DNA of 64,000 nucleotides. Origin: Streptomyces sp. NBC_00223. Lineage in GTDB: Bacteria; Actinomycetota; Actinomycetes; Streptomycetales; Streptomycetaceae. The position numbers and the translations under genes were made by a program. Location: assembly GCF_036199905.1 (NCBI RefSeq), contig NZ_CP108109.1, positions 3,395,501-3,459,500 on the forward strand. The letters are read 5' to 3'. Position 1 is the first letter of the stretch, and the number at the start of each line of letters is the position of its first letter. Under the pieces are notes generated by a model. The model did no database searches. It saw nothing but the letters and a program-made list of their open reading frames with translations, and was not told where the DNA came from. Shown here piece after piece: positions 1 to 9,448 of the stretch.

Positions 1-5
1 CGGCG

Positions 6-1175
6 GTGACGCCGACCCCGCGCCGGACGGCGGCGGCCACGATCCTTTCCATCGCCCTCACCGGCGCGACACTGCGGGTGGCGGTGACCTCCGTGGGCGC
101 GCTCCTGCCCGAGATCCGGGCGGCGCTGCACCTGTCCGACGCCGCGGCCGCGTGGCTGGCGGCCCTGCCCGTGCTCATCTTCGCCGTGCTCGGCGCGGCG
201 ACCCCGTTGCTGGTCCGCCGCGTCGGTCCGCGCGGCGCGATGGTGGCCGGCCTGCTCGTGAGCGCACTCGGGCTCGTCGGACGGGCGCTGACCGGCTCGG
301 CCTGGGTGTTCGGGCTGTGCTCCGTGCTCGCCCTCTCCGGCGCGGCCGCGGGCAACGTCCTCATGCCGGGACTTGTCCGGCGCCACGGCGGTCAGCACCT
401 CGGCGCGGCGACGGCGCTCTACACGACCGCGCTCGCCCTGGCCTCGGCCGGCGCGGCCGCGGGCAGCACGGCCCTGGCCACGTACGCCGGCTGGCGTGGC
501 GGCATCGGCGTGTGGGCGCTCCTGAACGTGGCCGCGGCGTGCAGTTGGCTGCCGCTTCGCCGGCCGCAGGAGAGGCGCGGGCCCCTGCCGCGCCCCTCGC
601 GCGGCCGGCTCCCGAGGGTGTGGTCGCGCCGGGTCGTGCTGATCACCGCGTTCTTCGGTTTCCAGTCGGTGCAGTCCTACACGGTCTTCGGTTGGTTCCC
701 GACCCTGCTGCGGGACACGGGTACGAGCACGCCGGAAGCCGGAACGCTGATCGGGCTCTACGCGGTGGTCGCGGTGCCGGTGTACCTCGTCGCCCCCCGA
801 CTGCCGCCCGCTCGGCTGCGGATCGCGGTCCTCGGGCTCGGCCTGTGCCAGATCGCCGCCTATCTGGGGCTGATCGCCGACCCGGCCGGACCGACCTGGC
901 TGTGGATGACCCTGGCCGGGATCGGCAGTGGCTCATTCGCGGTGGCCCTCCACCTCATCGCCGGAGCCGGGGCGGGGGCCGGCTCGACCACGTCGATATC
1001 GGCCGCCGTACAGGGCAGCGGGTATCTGCTGGCGGCGGCCGGCCCACTGCTCGTAGGGCTGGTACACGGCGTGACCTGCGACTGGGCCCCGTCTCTTGTC
1101 CTGCTCTGCGTGGCCGCGGTGATCTCGACATCCAGCGGACTCGGCAGCCTCGGACAAAAAGCGCCCATGTCTTGA
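6..1175 (+). CDS. MFS permease, CynX/NimT-like
   Basis: Predicted 12-helix major facilitator of about 389 residues. The N-terminal half carries the CynX/NimT-type signature region (LRVAVTSVGALLPEI near residue 24) and the LYTTALALASAGAAAG helix near 139, as in cyanate/nitroimidazole-type permeases. The GTG at position 6 is the first in-frame start, but the true start could lie just outside the window. It ends about 120 bases before the IclR regulator on the same strand. A link to the IclR-adjacent operon is plausible. Family assignment is by visible motifs; the substrate is unknown. Confidence 0.75.
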   Translation: MTPTPRRTAAATILSIALTGATLRVAVTSVGALLPEIRAALHLSDAAAAWLAALPVLIFAVLGAATPLLVRRVGPRGAMVAGLLVSALGLVGRALTGSAWVFGLCSVLALSGAAAGNVLMPGLVRRHGGQHLGAATALYTTALALASAGAAAGSTALATYAGWRGGIGVWALLNVAAACSWLPLRRPQERRGPLPRPSRGRLPRVWSRRVVLITAFFGFQSVQSYTVFGWFPTLLRDTGTSTPEAGTLIGLYAVVAVPVYLVAPRLPPARLRIAVLGLGLCQIAAYLGLIADPAGPTWLWMTLAGIGSGSFAVALHLIAGAGAGAGSTTSISAAVQGSGYLLAAAGPLLVGLVHGVTCDWAPSLVLLCVAAVISTSSGLGSLGQKAPMS

Positions 1176-1219
1176 CACTCCAGACCGGCGCCCTTCATGA
1201 TTTACCTATTCGAGAAAAC

Positions 1220-1238
1220 ATTTCATATAGCTAGAAAT
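1220..1238. promoter_or_regulatory. Inverted repeat ATTTC-N9-GAAAT before iclR-type gene
   Basis: A 19-bp interrupted palindrome lies in an AT-rich patch about 58 bases upstream of the IclR-family start, in otherwise very GC-rich DNA. IclR-family regulators commonly bind such palindromes near their own gene. Autoregulation is inference. Confidence 0.35.
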
Positions 1239-1295
1239 CTTCGCTGCGTTTCAGCCATGATCGTGAGACGCCGCCCCGACATCGGATAGGTCATC

Positions 1296-2105
1296 GTGAA
1301 AAGGGACATCGACGCCACCGGCGAAGAAGGTGACGGCACCCCGGGTGCCACACGGATCCGGTCCGTCGCACGTGCGGTCAAGCTGGTCCGCCTCGCCGTC
1401 GAGACCCCCGAGGGGGTGCCTGCCGAGCTGGCACGCAAACACCTCGGCGTCTCGCTGGCCACGGCGTACCACCTGCTCAACACGCTGGCCGAGGAAGGCA
1501 TGCTGGCCAAGCACGACCGGCGCTACCACCTCGGGCCCACGGCCGGCCTCATCGCCGACGCCTACTCCCGCCAGGAGACGACGCCTCCGCACCTGCTGGC
1601 GCCGCTGGCCCGCCTCGCACGTGAACTGGGTGAGACGGTCACGCTGTGCCTGTGGCGCAACGGCGCCGTCGTGGAGGTGGCGGTACTCGAGGGCAGCAAG
1701 CCCCTGAAGGTCGGCGGGCGCACCGGCGGCCTGCAGTCCGACCTGCACGCACGCGCTTCCGGCAAGCTCCTGCTCGCCGAACTGGGCGACGCGGACCTGG
1801 AGCGCTACATCGCGGCCCACCCGCTGGTCGCGCGCACCCCCAACACGATCACCGACACGGACACCCTGCGCCGCGAGTTGGACCTCACCCGTGAGCGCGG
1901 TTGGGCCATGGAGCGCGAGGAGTGCGACAGCGGCGTCTCCTGCATCGCCACGTCGGTGACCGCGAACCAGATCGCCGGCGCGGCCGCCTACACGATCGGA
2001 GCGCCGGCCTGGCGCATGGCGGAGAACCAGGAAACGTACCTGGCCGCGCTGTTGCGGGCGGCGGCTGAAGCGTCCCCCGACTCTCCCCCCGGCACATCCG
2101 AATAG
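1296..2105 (+). CDS. IclR-family transcriptional regulator
   Basis: 269 residues, the usual IclR length. An N-terminal winged HTH (about residues 20-85, with VSLATAYHLLNTLAEEGML as the recognition region) is followed by the IclR effector domain (LCLWRNGAVVEVAVLEG near 118, SDLHARASGKLLLAEL near 150, then the GWAMEREECDSGVSCIA segment). The GTG start follows a purine-rich stretch. It sits immediately upstream of the aminotransferase/ABC operon on the same strand and is the likely local regulator, responding to a small organic acid or pathway intermediate. The effector is not identifiable. Confidence 0.88.
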   Translation: MKRDIDATGEEGDGTPGATRIRSVARAVKLVRLAVETPEGVPAELARKHLGVSLATAYHLLNTLAEEGMLAKHDRRYHLGPTAGLIADAYSRQETTPPHLLAPLARLARELGETVTLCLWRNGAVVEVAVLEGSKPLKVGGRTGGLQSDLHARASGKLLLAELGDADLERYIAAHPLVARTPNTITDTDTLRRELDLTRERGWAMEREECDSGVSCIATSVTANQIAGAAAYTIGAPAWRMAENQETYLAALLRAAAEASPDSPPGTSE

Positions 2106-2213
2106 TTCGTTCTCCGCGCCGGCGGCTCGGTTCGTTGTCCCGATCCGCCCGCGCGCGGGTCCGCCGTACGCGGATTCCCGTATGCGCGTCCACCGCTCTT
2201 GCTTGGAGAGTTC

Positions 2214-3530
2214 ATGACCACAACCAGTGCCTACATACCGACCGGGACCATGATCGAGCGCGCCCGTCGGGTGATTCCCAACGGCGCGTCCTCGGCCTGG
2301 CGCTCGGTGCACAACGAGGCGATCGTGCGAGCCGAAGGCGCCTACCTGTGGAACGCCGAGGGGCGGCGGTACATCGACTGCCTGTGCGCGTGGGGGCCGA
2401 TCGTCATCGGCCACTGCGACCCGCGCGTGAACCAGGCCGTCCTCGACGCGATGAACACCTGTGACCTCACCGCGGTCGGACCCCACCCCGGTGAGGTCGA
2501 GCTGGCCGAGGCGATCTGCGAGGTGATGCCGTCCGCCGAGCGTGTCGCGTTCTGCCAGTCAGGCACCGACACCATGATGCACGCCGTGCAGGCCGTGCGG
2601 GCGTTCACCGGGCGGACCAAGCTGCTGAAGTTCCACGGCTCTTACCACGGCTGGAGCGATTCGCTGGCGGTCGGTGTCCGCTACAACGCCGCCGGTTCCC
2701 GCGGCCGCACGCTCAACGAGCCCGAGGGAGCCGGAATGCACCCGGCGCTCACGGCCGACGCCCTCGTGGTCGAGTGGAACGACCTCGCCGCGGTCGAGCA
2801 GGTCTTCTCCGCCCACGCGGGAGAACTCGCCGGCGTGGTCTGCGAGCCCTACTCGCAGGGTTTCGGCTGCGTCGCGCCCGCGCCCGGCTTCCTGGAGGGC
2901 ATCCGCGCGCTGTGCACCAGGTACGGAGTGCCGCTCGTCTTCGACGAGGTCAAGACCGGATTCCGGCACCACGTGGGCGGTTACCAGGTCCTCTGCGGTG
3001 TGACCCCGGATGTCACGGCCTTCAGCAAGGCCCTCGGGAACGGCTTCGCCATCGGCGGTGTGGCCGGCAGCGCGGAGATCATGTCCGTCTTCGAGATCGG
3101 CCACAACGGCATGGAGGCCATCTGGGACGGCACCAGCAACTCCAGCCCGTATGCCATGGCGGCGGGGCTGGCGACGCTCGGCATCCTGCGCGACGGCGGC
3201 GTCGAGCGGCTGAACGTACTGGGTGAGCGGATGCGCGCCGGGCTGCGCGAGGCCGTCGCCGGGACCGGAGCCGTCGCGACGATCACCGGAGTGGGCGCGT
3301 CGTGGATGGTGTACTTCCTGCCGGAGGCGCCGACCAACTACCGGCAGGCGTTGCAGAACAACACCGCTCAGGCGACGGTCTACAACCGGGCCATGCGCGA
3401 GGCCGGGATCATGGAGCCGCTGGTCGGGCTGGGTGACCGCCGGCTGTGCCTGGCGATGACGGAGGACGACGTCGATGAGTCGGTCGAGGCCGCGCGGGCC
3501 GCGTTCCTGAAAGCCAAGGGCGTCTCATGA
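2214..3530 (+). CDS. HemL-like class III PLP aminotransferase/aminomutase (copy 1)
   Basis: 438 residues, the glutamate-1-semialdehyde aminomutase fold. The N-terminal segment RYIDCLCAWGPIVIGHCDP, the GSYHGW motif and the PLP lysine in AFSKALGNGF (Lys272) are visible. ATG 2214 is preferred because GGAGAG lies 4-9 bases upstream; the TTG at 2199 is less likely. It is paralogous to the gene at 4480, sharing length, Lys position and the TKLLKFHGSYHGW block. It differs from canonical HemL around the active site and lies in a catabolic-looking operon, so tetrapyrrole synthesis is unlikely. It probably transaminates or isomerises an amino-aldehyde/keto substrate. Confidence 0.85.
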   Translation: MTTTSAYIPTGTMIERARRVIPNGASSAWRSVHNEAIVRAEGAYLWNAEGRRYIDCLCAWGPIVIGHCDPRVNQAVLDAMNTCDLTAVGPHPGEVELAEAICEVMPSAERVAFCQSGTDTMMHAVQAVRAFTGRTKLLKFHGSYHGWSDSLAVGVRYNAAGSRGRTLNEPEGAGMHPALTADALVVEWNDLAAVEQVFSAHAGELAGVVCEPYSQGFGCVAPAPGFLEGIRALCTRYGVPLVFDEVKTGFRHHVGGYQVLCGVTPDVTAFSKALGNGFAIGGVAGSAEIMSVFEIGHNGMEAIWDGTSNSSPYAMAAGLATLGILRDGGVERLNVLGERMRAGLREAVAGTGAVATITGVGASWMVYFLPEAPTNYRQALQNNTAQATVYNRAMREAGIMEPLVGLGDRRLCLAMTEDDVDESVEAARAAFLKAKGVS

Positions 3531-4483
3531 TCTCCAGGGCGGAGGCGTTCGCGCGGGCGGACGATCCGTCGGCGGTCCCGCCGCGGGAGTTCCGCGGCTA
3601 CGGCGCGCGCCCGCCCCACGTCGAGTGGCCGGGCGGAGCACGTCTGGCCGTCCAGGTCGTCGTCAACTACGAGGAGGGCTCGGAACGGTCCTTCCCTCGG
3701 GGCGACGGCGTCAATGAGAGCTTCCACGAGTTCCCCGAGGTGCTGTCCGGGCAGCGCGACCTCGATGTCGAGTCGGTCTACGAGTACGGGTCCCGCGCCG
3801 GCGTCTGGCGTCTGCTCCGGATCCTGGACGGCGCGGGTGTGCCCGTGACGTTCTTCGCGACCCCCACCGCGCTCGCTCTCAACCCCGAGCTGATCGAGCA
3901 CATCCGCCGCCGCGGCGACGAGGTGGCCGCGCACGGATACCGCTGGCTCGAACACTACGAACTGGACCGCGACCTGGAACGGGAGTGGATCCGGCGCACC
4001 GTCACCGAGCTGGCCGAGCTCGTCGGCACCCCGCCACGCGGCTGGTACTGCCGCCAGATGAGCGTCCACACACGCGAACTGCTCGTCGAGCACGGCGGTT
4101 TCCGGTACGACTCCGACGCCTACAACGACGACCTGCCGTACTGGACGAAGGCCGGCGGTCAGGCGCACCTCGTCGTGCCCTACACGCTCACCGTCAACGA
4201 CGCCCACTTCGTGCTCGCCCCGACCTACGCCGCCCCCGGTGACTTCTTCGACCTGGGCCGCCGCGCGATCGACCGGCTCTGCGCGGACGGCGACGACCGC
4301 CCCCGCATGATGTCGATCGGTCTGCACGCCCGTATCGCCGGGCAGCCCGGGAGGGCCGATGCCGTGGCCCAACTGCTCGACTACGCGGCTTCCCGCGACG
4401 ACGTCTGGGTGGCCCGCCGCGTCGACATCGCCGAGGAGTTCGCCCGCCAGGTCCCGCCACCACAGGATGAGGAGGCAGCATGA
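3527..4483 (+). CDS. PuuE-like polysaccharide-deacetylase-fold hydrolase (cofactor-independent allantoinase family)
   Basis: 318 residues with the NodB-homology core (PVTFFATPTAL near 106, GDEVAAHGYRW near 130) and the PuuE-type blocks GWYCRQMSVHTRELL near 166 and YDSDAYNDDLPYW near 190. MMSIGLHARIAGQPGRA near 261 also matches PuuE allantoinases rather than chitin deacetylases. Start ATG overlaps the upstream stop (ATGA), so it is translationally coupled between the two aminotransferase paralogues. It likely hydrolyses a C-N bond in the transported substrate; allantoin itself is unproven, as no other ureide genes are present. Confidence 0.78.
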   Translation: MISRAEAFARADDPSAVPPREFRGYGARPPHVEWPGGARLAVQVVVNYEEGSERSFPRGDGVNESFHEFPEVLSGQRDLDVESVYEYGSRAGVWRLLRILDGAGVPVTFFATPTALALNPELIEHIRRRGDEVAAHGYRWLEHYELDRDLEREWIRRTVTELAELVGTPPRGWYCRQMSVHTRELLVEHGGFRYDSDAYNDDLPYWTKAGGQAHLVVPYTLTVNDAHFVLAPTYAAPGDFFDLGRRAIDRLCADGDDRPRMMSIGLHARIAGQPGRADAVAQLLDYAASRDDVWVARRVDIAEEFARQVPPPQDEEAA

Positions 4484-5784
4484 TCCCGCTCGAAGCGCCG
4501 GCCGACGCGCCGGACTACGTCGCCCGGGCCGAACGAGTGCTCCCCGGCGGGGCCTCCGGCAGCTGGCGAAGCTACGACATGCAGGTGGTGCGCCGCACCA
4601 GCGGCGCCCATATCTGGACCGCCGACGGAACCCGCTACATCGACCACATCCTGGCCTGGGGCACGGTGGTGATCGGCCACAGCGACCACCGCGTCAACCG
4701 CGCGGTCTTCGCGGCCGCCGAGCAGTGCGATCTCACCACGCTCGGCCCGCAGCAGGGCGAGGTCGAGGTGGCCGAGCGGATCTGCTCGGTCATGCCGTCC
4801 GCGCAGAACGTGGCTTTCTGCGTCTCGGGAACCGAGGCGACGCTGCACGCCGTCCAGCTCGCCCGGGCCGCCACCGGACGGACCAAGTTGCTGAAGTTCC
4901 ACGGCTCGTATCACGGCTGGCACGACATGCTCGCCGTCGGGGTACGGGCGGCGCCGGGCCGGGAAGACCGTACCGACCTGCGGGCCACCGAGAGCGTCGG
5001 CATCCACCCGGCCGCGGCCGCCGACGTGGTCGTGGTCGAGTGGAACGACGCGGCGGGACTGGCCGAGGCGTTCGCCGCCCACGGTCCCGAACTGGCCGCG
5101 GCGTTCTGCGAGCCGTACGTCCAGAGCTACGGCTGCACCCCCGCGGAGCCGGGGTTCCTGGAGCAGTTGCGCGAACTGTGCACGGCGAGCGGCACCCTGC
5201 TCGTCTTCGACGAGGTCAAGACCGCCTTCCGACACCATCTCGGCGGCTACCAGGCCATCTGCGGCGTGATACCCGACATCACCACCTTCAGCAAGGCGCT
5301 GGGCAACGGGTACTCGGTCGGCGGGCTGGCGGGCCGGCGCGATCTGATGGCCGGCTTCCAGGCGGGCCATGCCCGCGGCGCGGTGATGGACGGGACGAGC
5401 AATGCCAACCCGTACGTCATGGCCGCCGCGACGGCGACCTTCGACCTGCTCGCCGACGGCGGGATCTCGCACATGGCCGCGCTGGGCGAACGGATGCGGG
5501 AGGGGCTGCGCCGTGAGATCGCCGCCGCGGGCATCCCCGCCTGCGTCACCGGGACCGGCGGTTCCTGGGCGCTCTACATGCGGCCGACGCCGCCGCGCAA
5601 CTACGCCGAGGCCCTTACGCAGGACAACGCGCGCATGGTCGCCTACAACCAGCGGCTGCGCGCGCTCGGCATCATGGAGCCGCTCGTCCCCCTGGCCGAC
5701 CGGCGGCTGTGCGTGAGTTCCACCGAGGACGACGTGGACGAGACCCTCGCCGCGGCGGGCAGAGCCATGCGGGCGATCGTATGA
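4480..5784 (+). CDS. HemL-like class III PLP aminotransferase/aminomutase (copy 2)
   Basis: 434 residues, same fold as the gene at 2214, with PLP lysine 272 in TFSKALGNGY and the FHGSYHGWHDM block. The start overlaps the PuuE-like stop by ATGA. Two non-identical paralogues in one operon suggest either sequential amino-transfer steps or a heteromeric enzyme; the sequence cannot decide. Three nested start/stop overlaps (3527, 4480, 5781) show that both aminotransferases, the hydrolase and the permease are one transcript. Confidence 0.85.
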   Translation: MIPLEAPADAPDYVARAERVLPGGASGSWRSYDMQVVRRTSGAHIWTADGTRYIDHILAWGTVVIGHSDHRVNRAVFAAAEQCDLTTLGPQQGEVEVAERICSVMPSAQNVAFCVSGTEATLHAVQLARAATGRTKLLKFHGSYHGWHDMLAVGVRAAPGREDRTDLRATESVGIHPAAAADVVVVEWNDAAGLAEAFAAHGPELAAAFCEPYVQSYGCTPAEPGFLEQLRELCTASGTLLVFDEVKTAFRHHLGGYQAICGVIPDITTFSKALGNGYSVGGLAGRRDLMAGFQAGHARGAVMDGTSNANPYVMAAATATFDLLADGGISHMAALGERMREGLRREIAAAGIPACVTGTGGSWALYMRPTPPRNYAEALTQDNARMVAYNQRLRALGIMEPLVPLADRRLCVSSTEDDVDETLAAAGRAMRAIV

Positions 5785-6803
5785 ACTGGTGGACATATCT
5801 GCTCCGGCGGACCGGACTGGCCGCCGTCCAAGTCGTGGCCATCGAGATACTCACCTTCGTGATCCTGCGGGTGATTCCCGCCAACCCCGCCTACCGCATC
5901 GCGGGTTTCGACATATCGCCCGAGCACATCGCCCAGATCAAGGCCGAGCTGGGCCTGGACAAGTCCATCTGGGCCCAGTTGTGGGACTACGCCGTCGATG
6001 TGGCGCACGGCCGGCTCGGCACTTCCCTGTCCACCGGTGACCCGGTCTGGCACGACCTGCAACAGCGCGTACCCGCCACCTTGGAACTGGTGGTCATCGG
6101 CCTGGGCCTCGCCATCCTCATCGGCGTGCCGCTCGGCGTCTGGAGCGCCCGGCGCCGAGGCGGCGCCGTGGGCCGGACCGTACGCACCTACTCACTGCTC
6201 GCGGGCTCACAGCCCGACTACTGGTGGGGCCTGGTACTCGTCTTCGTCTTCTTCGTCGTCCTGAAGATCGCGCCGGGCCCGGTCGGACAACTGGGCATCG
6301 GAGCGGTTCCGCCCAACCACGTGACCGGCTCCTATCTGCTCGACAGCCTCCTCACCGGGAACTGGACCTCGCTCGGCTCGGTGCTCTCCCAGCTCGTGCT
6401 GCCTATCGCAACGGTGGTGATCGTCTACATGGCACCGATCCTCAAGATGACCACGTCGAGTTACCAGGACGCGATGCGGGCCGACTCCATCCGGCTGCTC
6501 CGCGCCTCCGGTGTGGGCGAGTCCCGTATCGCCCTCATCACCCTGCGGCTGGCCGCCCAGCCCATCGTGACGACCATCGGCATCTGCAGCGTCTTCCTGC
6601 TCGGCGGAGCGGCACTGATCGAGACCGTGTTCGGCTGGAACGGAGCCGCGCAGTACGCGGTCAACGCCACCGTCACCTCGGACTACGCGGCCATGCAAGG
6701 TGTGGTCCTGGTCATCGCGGCACTGGCCGCGCTGGCCTACCTGCTCACCGACGTCGTGCAGATGCTGCTCGATCCCCGGGTGCGATCGGGGCATGCCGAG
6801 TGA
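5781..6803 (+). CDS. ABC transporter permease, DppB type
   Basis: 340 residues. It begins with the typical DppB/OppB N-terminus (LLRRTGLAAVQVVAIEILTFVILRVIPANP), has about six membrane segments, and carries the EAA-like loop SYQDAMRADSIRLLRASGVG near residue 228. ATG 5781 overlaps the previous stop (ATGA). It forms the import pore with the next permease, for a di/oligopeptide- or opine-like substrate delivered by the lipoprotein at 7745. Confidence 0.92.
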   Translation: MNWWTYLLRRTGLAAVQVVAIEILTFVILRVIPANPAYRIAGFDISPEHIAQIKAELGLDKSIWAQLWDYAVDVAHGRLGTSLSTGDPVWHDLQQRVPATLELVVIGLGLAILIGVPLGVWSARRRGGAVGRTVRTYSLLAGSQPDYWWGLVLVFVFFVVLKIAPGPVGQLGIGAVPPNHVTGSYLLDSLLTGNWTSLGSVLSQLVLPIATVVIVYMAPILKMTTSSYQDAMRADSIRLLRASGVGESRIALITLRLAAQPIVTTIGICSVFLLGGAALIETVFGWNGAAQYAVNATVTSDYAAMQGVVLVIAALAALAYLLTDVVQMLLDPRVRSGHAE

Positions 6804-7735
6804 CCGCGACGCAGATCCTCACCGAGGCGGACACCGCCGGCGGGCCGACGGCACCGCGGCACGGACGCGAACTGCTGCGCCGGGCACTGCGGGACCGGGC
6901 ACTCGTCATCTCCGCCGGCTTCGTACTGCTCGAACTGCTGCTCGTGGTGCTGGCACCGCTGATCGCCCCGTACAGCCCGACCCAGTCGTCGCTGGCGAAT
7001 CGGCTCCTGGCCCCCGGCATGCACCACCTGATGGGCACCGACGCCAATGGCACCGACATTCTCAGCCGGGTCCTGTACGCGCCCCGGATCGACCTGGTCA
7101 TCGCCGTCGCCGCCACCCTGATCGCCGCCGCCGTCGGTACCCCGCTCGGCATCCTCGCCGGGTATGTCAAGGGCGCGGTGGGAGAGTCGCTGCTGCGCGT
7201 CGGCGACATCGTCCTGACCTTCCCGGTGTTCGTCCTCGCGCTGGTGGTCGTCACCGCGCTCGGCCAGGGCGAATCGAACCTCGTACTCGTCGTCGGGTTC
7301 GTCCAGGCACCCATCTACCTGCGGCTGACCTACGGGATCAGCGCCGCGCTCGCCGGCCGCGGTTACGTGGAGTCGGCACGCCTGTCGGGCGCCGGCCGGA
7401 CCCGGATCATCCTCCGGCACATCCTGCCCAACGCCTCCGGCCCGCTGTTCGTCCAGGTGTCGGTCACGATCGGCCTGTCGATCCTGCTGGTCTCCGGGCT
7501 CAGCTACGTCGGCGCGGGCATCCAGGCGCCGACCCCCGAGTGGGGATCCATGATCGCCACCGGGTCGCAGAACCTGGCCACCGGCCAATGGTGGACGTCG
7601 GTCTTCCCCGGGATCGCGATCGGGCTGACCGTCGTCGGCTTCGCCGTCCTCTCCGAACGCATCTCGCGTCTGTTCGAACCGGGAAGCGCCGGCTCGGAGC
7701 CGAACTCATTCACGTCTTCTCAGACACCTAGCTAG
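6800..7735 (+). CDS. ABC transporter permease, DppC type
   Basis: 311 residues with a cytoplasmic N-terminal tail, a first membrane helix near residue 35, the DppC-type LMGTDANGTDILSRVLY block near 76 and the EAA-like loop GYVESARLSGAGRTRIILRH. GTG 6800 overlaps the DppB stop as GTGA. The long reading frame entering from upstream is only the open antisense-free frame of dppB; the coupled GTG is the sensible start. It pairs with DppB in the membrane. Confidence 0.92.
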   Translation: MTATQILTEADTAGGPTAPRHGRELLRRALRDRALVISAGFVLLELLLVVLAPLIAPYSPTQSSLANRLLAPGMHHLMGTDANGTDILSRVLYAPRIDLVIAVAATLIAAAVGTPLGILAGYVKGAVGESLLRVGDIVLTFPVFVLALVVVTALGQGESNLVLVVGFVQAPIYLRLTYGISAALAGRGYVESARLSGAGRTRIILRHILPNASGPLFVQVSVTIGLSILLVSGLSYVGAGIQAPTPEWGSMIATGSQNLATGQWWTSVFPGIAIGLTVVGFAVLSERISRLFEPGSAGSEPNSFTSSQTPS

Positions 7736-7744
7736 GAGCAGGAC

Positions 7745-9448
7745 ATGGAGCAGGAATTCCTCCAGAGCAAGCGCACCCGGGAGATCGCCGCCGATGCCCT
7801 GTCCGGCGCCAGCCGCCGCTCGGTGCTTCAAGGCGGACTGCTGGCCGGCGGCGGACTGCTGCTGGCCGCGTGCGCCGGCACATCGCCGTCGAGCACGAAC
7901 TCCGCGACCGGCAAACCGGGCGGCAAGACCCTCGTGGTCGCCGCGCCGAACACCCCGCTCACCGGCGACCTGGAAGGACCCACACTCGGCGACGTCGAAT
8001 CGCAGAGCACCATACTGTGCTGTTACGACGGCCTGATCGAGTTCAAGTTCAAGTCCTCCCCGGACGGACACCGCGAGGCCATCGCCACCGAGTTCGAGCC
8101 CCGCCTGGCCAAGTCCTGGACCCAGACCAGCCCGACGACCTGGCAGTTCGAGCTCGTACAAGGGGTCAAGAGCCCGTACGGCAACGAGTTCACCAGCGCC
8201 GACATCGAATATCTCTGGAACGTCTACACCCCCGGCCGCAAGAACATCGGCGCCTTCTTCAAGACGAAGATCGCGAAGATCGCCTCGGTGAAGGCAAAGG
8301 GCAAGTACACCGTGGTGTTCGAGACCGACGGTCCGGCGCCGATGTTCCTCCAGGTGATGACGACCGCGTGGTCACGCCCGTTCGACACCACGGAACTGAA
8401 GAAGCATCAGACCGCGGCCGACCCCTACGGGGCCAAGTGGCTCAACCGCAACGCCGCCGGCTACGGCCCCTACCGGATCACGGCCTGGAACCCCGGCTCG
8501 ACGTTCACGATTCAGCGCCGCACCGACTACTACGGCACCGCGCCCTACCTGGACACGGTCACCTGGCAGCAGGTGCCCGACCCGTCCAACCGGCTGTACC
8601 TGCTCCTCAACGGCACGGTCGGGGCGGCCCGGGCGCTCCAGTACGAGGATCTGCGGAAGGTCACCGCGTCGAAGAAGCTCCAGGTCCAGTCGGCCCCCGG
8701 CAACTTCGGCCTGTACCTCCTGCTCGACTACAAGGTCAGACCCTGGAACGACGTGCGGATGCGGCAGGCGGTCGCCTACGCGATCCCGTACGCCCAGATC
8801 ATCAGCAAGGTCTACTCCGGGTACGCCACACCCCTGAAGAGCATTGAGGTGCCCGCGTACGAGGGATACAGCGACGAGTTCTGGACGTACGACACCGACC
8901 TCGCCAAGGCCAAGGCACTGGTCGCAGAAGCCGGTGCCCACGGCGCCACGATGAAGCTGAGCTACACGGCGACGAACCCGCAGCACGAGCAGGTGGCGAT
9001 CGCCGTCCAGACGTCCCTGGCCGAACTGGGCATCACGGTGACGCTGGACAAGATGCCGCCGGCCGCGTTCACCGCCGCGGCCGTGCAGGGCGGCCTGTCG
9101 GCCTTCCTGCACAACACCTACGCCTGGGTGGTCCCCACGACGACCTACGACCTGCTCCTGTCCAAGATGAACACGCCGAACGACGTCGTCCACTACGACA
9201 GTTCCGCCATCCAGCAACTGGCCACGCAGCTCTCGGGCGAACTGGACACCGCCACCCGCCTGGCGGGCGAGGCGGAGGCGCAGAAGATCATGGACCACGA
9301 CCTGCCGTGGATCCCGATCTGCAACGAAGGCCAGCACGAGGCGTTCAGCACCGAACTGACGAATCTCAGCTGGGTACCGCACGGCGTGTTCCTGACCGAG
9401 TACCTGCTGCCGGCCCACGGGTCCGGCACCTACCTCGGGGCCGAGTGA
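7745..9448 (+). CDS. Extracellular solute-binding lipoprotein, family 5 (DppA/OppA type)
   Basis: 567 residues, normal for SBP_bac_5. The signal region has a twin-arginine-like SRRSVL (Arg24-Arg25) and a lipobox ending LLAAC (Cys43), so it is probably Tat-exported and lipid-anchored. Body motifs include LVVAAPNTPLTGDLEGP, the TWQFELVQGVKSPYGNEFT region typical of family 5, and AVAYAIPYAQI. AGGAGCAGGAC precedes ATG 7745. It supplies substrate to the permeases encoded just upstream and the ATPases just downstream. Confidence 0.92.
   Translation: MEQEFLQSKRTREIAADALSGASRRSVLQGGLLAGGGLLLAACAGTSPSSTNSATGKPGGKTLVVAAPNTPLTGDLEGPTLGDVESQSTILCCYDGLIEFKFKSSPDGHREAIATEFEPRLAKSWTQTSPTTWQFELVQGVKSPYGNEFTSADIEYLWNVYTPGRKNIGAFFKTKIAKIASVKAKGKYTVVFETDGPAPMFLQVMTTAWSRPFDTTELKKHQTAADPYGAKWLNRNAAGYGPYRITAWNPGSTFTIQRRTDYYGTAPYLDTVTWQQVPDPSNRLYLLLNGTVGAARALQYEDLRKVTASKKLQVQSAPGNFGLYLLLDYKVRPWNDVRMRQAVAYAIPYAQIISKVYSGYATPLKSIEVPAYEGYSDEFWTYDTDLAKAKALVAEAGAHGATMKLSYTATNPQHEQVAIAVQTSLAELGITVTLDKMPPAAFTAAAVQGGLSAFLHNTYAWVVPTTTYDLLLSKMNTPNDVVHYDSSAIQQLATQLSGELDTATRLAGEAEAQKIMDHDLPWIPICNEGQHEAFSTELTNLSWVPHGVFLTEYLLPAHGSGTYLGAE

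Noticed and set aside
4381..5796. 471-codon open frame antisense to the second aminotransferase
   Set aside because: Shadow of GC-rich third positions; low-complexity Arg/Gly/His product, no RBS and fully overlapped by a clear enzyme.
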